Program-made: the position numbers and the translations under genes
Notes under the pieces: model-generated
Seen by the model: the letters and a program-made list of their open reading frames with translations, nothing else
Database searches by the model: none
What the model was told of the DNA's origin: nothing
Assembly (NCBI GenBank): GCA_900543205.1
Contig: UQQM01000002.1
Coordinates: forward strand, 1-64,000
Direction of reading: 5' to 3'
Source: an uncultured Bacteroides sp.
Lineage (GTDB): Bacteria; Bacteroidota; Bacteroidia; Bacteroidales; UBA932
DNA: 64,000 nucleotides
Part shown: positions 60,022 through 64,000 of the stretch, piece after piece
How the letters are laid out: every line of letters begins with the position of its first letter
Position numbering within the stretch: the stretch's first letter is position 1

Positions 60022-61155
60022 ATGGGACAAACATTAACTGAAATAGCACAGATTCTTCGTGATACCGATAAAAAAGCACAGTTAATCTATGCCTTTAACG
60101 GTGTGGGTAAGACTCGTCTGTCCCGTGCGTTCAAGGAGTTGGTTTCTCCAAAGGATCAAGATAACGAATCGGAGGAACACAAAATAAAGGTTTTGTATTA
60201 TAATGCATTCACGGAGGATTTGTTCTATTGGGATAATGACTTGGATGCAGACTCTGACAGGAAACTCAAAATACAGCCAAATGGTTTTACCAATTGGGTT
60301 CTCAGAGATCAGGGACAGGAAAGAAATATAGTAACTTATTTTCAGCATTACACTAGCAATAAATTAACGCCCCGTTTCAATGAAGAATATAACGAGATCA
60401 CGTTTTCCATTGAAGGAGGAAATGCCGGAATAATAAACAACATCAAGATTTCAAGAGGCGAAGAGAGTTGCCTTATTTGGTGTGTGTTTTACAGTTTACT
60501 TACTTTGGTTGTAGATACATTAAATGAGCCAGAGCCGGCAAATCGTGATACTAACCAGTTTGATGAATTAGAATACGTGTTTATCGACGACCCGGTAAGT
60601 TCGTTAGATGAGAATCACTTAATAGAATTAGCCGTAAATATTGCAGAATTAATAAGGAAAAGTGAGTCAGAAGTAAAGTTTATAATTACGACACATAATC
60701 CATTGTTTTATAATGTGCTGTATAATGAATTAAATAATGCAGACCAAGAAACTAAAGATAAAACAAAGAAATCGCTTAAAAAGTATTTAGAGAAATTAGA
60801 TGATGGGACCTTCGTGCTTCATGATTCTAATGACTCTCCATTCTCCTATCATCTCTTTCTTTTGTCAGAACTAGAAAAAGCGATACAAACTGGCAATATA
60901 AAGAAATATCACTATAATTTTTTGCGTCAAATATTGGAGAAGACCTCTACATTTCTTGGATATAAAAAATGGAGAGAATTATTGACTTTGTTACCGGATG
61001 ATGCGCATGAAGCATATTACAATCGTATAATAAACTTATGTAGCCACGGTAAACATTCTGGTGAAGAAACTTCTATGTTAGATGATAACGACAAGAGAGT
61101 AATAGGCTATCTTGTACGAGAGATAAAAAATATCTATCATTTTAAAAACGAATAA
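60022..61155 (+). CDS. PrrC-like anticodon nuclease (AAA-type ATPase plus ACNase domain)
   Basis: 377 residues. The N-terminal ATPase has a P-loop AFNGVGKT (24-31), a signature-like SRGEES (144-149) and a Walker B/D-loop region [14 protein letters not shown] (186-199), followed by [10 protein letters not shown], the ABC-type H-loop region. The C-terminal domain (about 275-377) carries Arg302-x3-Glu306 (LRQILEKTS) and His342 (CSHGKHS), matching the spacing logic of the R-x3-E...H ACNase triad of PrrC (Arg320, Glu324, His356). Known PrrC is held inactive by its type I R-M partner and cleaves tRNA-Lys when a phage inhibits restriction. Placement between hsdS and hsdR is that of prrC. The assignment is strong by context and motif; tRNA target is unproven. 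Confidence 0.8.
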   Translation: MGQTLTEIAQILRDTDKKAQLIYAFNGVGKTRLSRAFKELVSPKDQDNESEEHKIKVLYYNAFTEDLFYWDNDLDADSDRKLKIQPNGFTNWVLRDQGQERNIVTYFQHYTSNKLTPRFNEEYNEITFSIEGGNAGIINNIKISRGEESCLIWCVFYSLLTLVVDTLNEPEPANRDTNQFDELEYVFIDDPVSSLDENHLIELAVNIAELIRKSESEVKFIITTHNPLFYNVLYNELNNADQETKDKTKKSLKKYLEKLDDGTFVLHDSNDSPFSYHLFLLSELEKAIQTGNIKKYHYNFLRQILEKTSTFLGYKKWRELLTLLPDDAHEAYYNRIINLCSHGKHSGEETSMLDDNDKRVIGYLVREIKNIYHFKNE

Positions 61156-61163
61156 TCGTAATA

Positions 61164-64000
61164 ATGGCACAATATAATACCATAGCAGAATCGAACAACT
61201 TCATCGTACTTGACGACTATACCAAGTATAATGAACTTCATGAACCTTCGGTGGCTTATCAGTCGGAAGCAAGCCTTGAACACGAATTTGTCCAAGATTT
61301 AGTGAATCAGGGCTATGAATATTGCCCGGATATATCAACTCCCGATGCATTGCTGGCCAATGCCCGTATGCAAATTCAGGAACTCAATGATGTGGAGTTC
61401 TCCGACAAAGAATGGCTACGATTTGTGGAAGAATATCTGGACAAGTCGGGAGACACCCTGATAGACAAGACCCGCAAGATTCACGATAACCACATTTATG
61501 ATTTTGTTTTTGATGATGGACATATTAAAAACATCTATATTGCAGACAAACAAAACATTGCCCATAACAAGGTGCAAGTAATCAACCAGTTTGAGCAAAC
61601 CGGAACACAAGCCAACCGTTATGATGTTACTATTCTGGTCAATGGTTTGCCATTGGTACATGTTGAATTAAAAAAACGAGGTGTTGCCATCCGTGAAGCA
61701 TTCAATCAGGTTCACCGTTATTCCAAAGAAAGTTTCAATAGTGACAATTCACTTTTCAAGTATATTCAAGTGTTTGTCATTTCAAATGGTACGGACAGCC
61801 GTTATTTTGCCAATACGGTTGAGCGCAACAAAAACAGCTTTGACTTTACCATGAACTGGGCAAATGCGAAGAATACCGTGATAAAGGATCTCAAAGACTT
61901 TACGGAGACTTTTTTCCAAAAGAACACTTTGCTCAATGTCATTTTCTCCTATTCTGTATTTGACACCAACAACACTTTGCTTGTAATGCGCCCGTATCAG
62001 ATTGCTGCGACAGAGCGTATATTATGGAAAATCAGAAGCGCATACCAAGCAAAAAAATGGTCTACAACCGAAGGTGGCGGATATGTATGGCATACCACAG
62101 GCTCGGGGAAAACGCTTACCAGTTTCAAGGCTGCACGGTTGGCGACCCAACTGGACTTTATCGACAAAGTCTTCTTTGTCGTTGACCGCAAGGATCTTGA
62201 CTATCAGACAATGAAAGAGTATCAGCGGTTCTCTCCGGATAGTGTCAACGGGTCTGAAAGCACGGCCGGCCTGAAACGGAATATAGAGAAGGATGACAAC
62301 AGGATTATCGTTACAACAATTCAGAAACTGAATAATTTGATGAAAAGTGAAGACAATTTGCCTGTTTATCAGAAGCAGGTTGTTTTCATTTTTGATGAGT
62401 GCCATCGCTCCCAATTCGGAGAAGCGCAAAAACAATTAAGGAAAAAGTTCAAAAAGTATTATCAGTTTGGTTTTACAGGAACCCCCATATTCCCGGAAAA
62501 TGCTTATGGTTCGGAAACAACGGCGAGCGTGTTCGGCAGGGAATTGCATTCATACGTGATAACGGATGCCATCCGTGATGAAAAAGTATTGAAATTCAAG
62601 GTTGACTATAACAATGTAAGACCCCGTTTCAGGAATATAGAAACAGAACTTGACGAGCAGAAGTTAAGTGCCGCAGAAAACAAACTGGCCTTGCTTCATC
62701 CCGCCCGCATAAATGAGATTTCGCAATATATTCTGCACAACTTCAGAATCAAGACCCATCGAAACCAAAGTGACAGCAAAGGCTTCAATGCCATGTTTGC
62801 TGTCAGTAGTGTGGACGCAGCCAAATGCTACTATGAAGAATTGAACCGATTGCAGAAAGATTCGGAAAAGCCTTTGAAAATAGCTACCATATTTTCTTTC
62901 GCCGCCAACGAAGAGCAAAGCGCAATAGGTGAAATACCTGATGAGAACTTCGAGCCGTCGGCAATGGACCTAAGTGCAAAAGAATTTCTGGCAAAAGCCA
63001 TTGACGATTATAATACTCTGTTTGGAACAAGTTATGGCATTGACGGGAAAGAGTTTCAAAACTATTACAGAGACCTTGCCAAAAGAGTAAAAAATAAAGA
63101 GGTGGATCTTATAATCGTTGTAGGCATGTTCCTGACCGGATTTGATGCCCCGACTTTGAATACGCTGTTTGTAGACAAGAACTTGCGCTATCACGGATTG
63201 ATACAGGCATTTTCCCGTACCAACCGAATTTATGATGCGACTAAGACATTTGGCAATATTGTGACTTTCAGAGACCTCGAAAAACATACGATTGATGCCA
63301 TAAAATTATTCGGCGATGATAATACTGCAAATGTAGTGCTCGAAAAAAGCTACAGGGAATATTTGGAAGGCTTTAAAGACATTGCATCTGGTGAGGCTCG
63401 GAGAGGATATATTGAAATTGTAAAAGAACTGGCTGATAAATTTCCTGATACAGACAAAATCGTTACAGAACAGGGTAAAAAGGAATTTGTCAGACTGTTT
63501 GGTGAGTATCTGCGGGTGGAAAACGTATTGCAGAATTTTGATGAGTTTACGGCACTCAAAGCCTTTCAGACAATAGACACGGATAATCCGGATGCAATCG
63601 AAACATTTAAAAACAATTATTTTGTCACCGATGACGATATTGCAAAAATGCAGAAATTGCAAATGCCGTCTGATAGGATCATTCAGAATTACAAATCGAC
63701 TTATAACGATATACGGGATTGGTTAAGACGGGAAAAAGAGGGAAAGAAGCCGGAAAAATCAAGGATAGACTGGGATGATGTCATTTTCGAAATAGACTTG
63801 CTTAAATCGCAGGAGATAAACCTTGATTATATTCTTGAGCTGATTTTCGAAAATAACAAAAAGATGGCGGACAAATCTTCATTGATAGAAGAAATCCGCA
63901 GGGTTATCCGGTCAAGTGTTGGCAACAGAGCCAAAGAAAGCCTGATAGTTGATTTTATCAATGATGCTAATCTCGATGCCATTTCTGATAGGACTGAAAT
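61164..64000 (+). CDS. hsdR: Type I restriction endonuclease/helicase subunit HsdR (3' end outside window)
   Basis: ATP-dependent translocase-nuclease of the type I system. Start [19 protein letters not shown] at 61164, 8 bases after the anticodon nuclease gene; the frame is open to the window edge (about 945 residues visible). N-terminal PD-(D/E)XK nuclease (around residue 165: [14 protein letters not shown], with ELK), then the SF2 helicase: Walker [17 protein letters not shown] (about 310), [11 protein letters not shown] (motif Ia), [13 protein letters not shown] (motif II, DECH) and GFTGTPIF (motif III). [20 protein letters not shown] and FSRTNRIYD (motifs V-VI) also appear. The C-terminal HsdM-binding region probably continues beyond the window. 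Confidence 0.95.
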   Translation, partial: MAQYNTIAESNNFIVLDDYTKYNELHEPSVAYQSEASLEHEFVQDLVNQGYEYCPDISTPDALLANARMQIQELNDVEFSDKEWLRFVEEYLDKSGDTLIDKTRKIHDNHIYDFVFDDGHIKNIYIADKQNIAHNKVQVINQFEQTGTQANRYDVTILVNGLPLVHVELKKRGVAIREAFNQVHRYSKESFNSDNSLFKYIQVFVISNGTDSRYFANTVERNKNSFDFTMNWANAKNTVIKDLKDFTETFFQKNTLLNVIFSYSVFDTNNTLLVMRPYQIAATERILWKIRSAYQAKKWSTTEGGGYVWHTTGSGKTLTSFKAARLATQLDFIDKVFFVVDRKDLDYQTMKEYQRFSPDSVNGSESTAGLKRNIEKDDNRIIVTTIQKLNNLMKSEDNLPVYQKQVVFIFDECHRSQFGEAQKQLRKKFKKYYQFGFTGTPIFPENAYGSETTASVFGRELHSYVITDAIRDEKVLKFKVDYNNVRPRFRNIETELDEQKLSAAENKLALLHPARINEISQYILHNFRIKTHRNQSDSKGFNAMFAVSSVDAAKCYYEELNRLQKDSEKPLKIATIFSFAANEEQSAIGEIPDENFEPSAMDLSAKEFLAKAIDDYNTLFGTSYGIDGKEFQNYYRDLAKRVKNKEVDLIIVVGMFLTGFDAPTLNTLFVDKNLRYHGLIQAFSRTNRIYDATKTFGNIVTFRDLEKHTIDAIKLFGDDNTANVVLEKSYREYLEGFKDIASGEARRGYIEIVKELADKFPDTDKIVTEQGKKEFVRLFGEYLRVENVLQNFDEFTALKAFQTIDTDNPDAIETFKNNYFVTDDDIAKMQKLQMPSDRIIQNYKSTYNDIRDWLRREKEGKKPEKSRIDWDDVIFEIDLLKSQEINLDYILELIFENNKKMADKSSLIEEIRRVIRSSVGNRAKESLIVDFINDANLDAISDRTE

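Overview
The window looks like a chromosomal segment of a GC-rich Bacteroidota, most likely order Bacteroidales. The reasons are the TAnnTTTG -7 promoter boxes close to many start codons, a TonB-dependent receptor with a CarboxypepD-like N-terminal domain, GH97, FISUMP and DUF4290/DUF4491 families, an AddAB-like pair, and an integrase of the IntDOT type. I cannot assign a genus; a Rikenellaceae/Alistipes-like or related GC-rich gut lineage would fit. From 1 to about 47.8 kb the sequence is dense, GC-rich core genome. From about 48.8 kb to the end the genes are visibly richer in A/T and of accessory type.

Layout: (1) The 3' part of nusA, then infB and a strong terminator. (2) A five-gene iron/heme-type operon: porin, imelysin-like lipoprotein, di-heme c-type cytochrome lipoprotein, fused CcsB-CcsA cytochrome c maturation protein and DUF4491. 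tRNA-Gln follows on the other strand. (3) A GH97 glycosidase, and a convergent TonB receptor/beta-helix lipoprotein pair. (4) tadA and a monoacylglycerol-lipase-like hydrolase, divergent from glpK. (5) polA, ECF sigma factor, rsmG and rpmH, tightly overlapped. (6) alr, rmuC, addB-like, addA-like and a lytic transglycosylase with a frameshifted tail. (7) DUF4290, ftsK and a lolA-like gene on the minus strand; apbE; a FISUMP lipoprotein; a comEC core. (8) ackA-pduL (acetate/propionate formation), rsmD, DUF3822 and a pilin-like protein. (9) A DHH phosphoesterase, an FKBP lipoprotein, a MATE transporter and a cytidylate-kinase-like protein.

A 1 kb gene-free stretch at 47.8-48.8 kb carries a family of TTTGCAAT-centred repeats and a striking 136 bp nested inverted-repeat element. 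Then come an atypical lipoprotein (leucine-rich repeats plus M64 peptidase), a PD-(D/E)XK-like protein, a small inverted-repeat element and an acyl-CoA hydrolase/CoA-transferase.

The last 9 kb is a defence module: an IntDOT-type integrase, a structured non-coding stretch, a small XRE regulator, and a type I restriction-modification operon (hsdM, hsdS, a PrrC-like anticodon nuclease gene, hsdR running off the window). The specificity gene is broken exactly at a G7 tract. A one-base gain would fuse the two target-recognition halves, so the system looks phase-variable. A second, independent variation site is a 12 bp tandem repeat encoding the central AELQ spacer. Together with the nuclease, which is predicted to be set off when restriction is inhibited, this is the most interesting system in the window.
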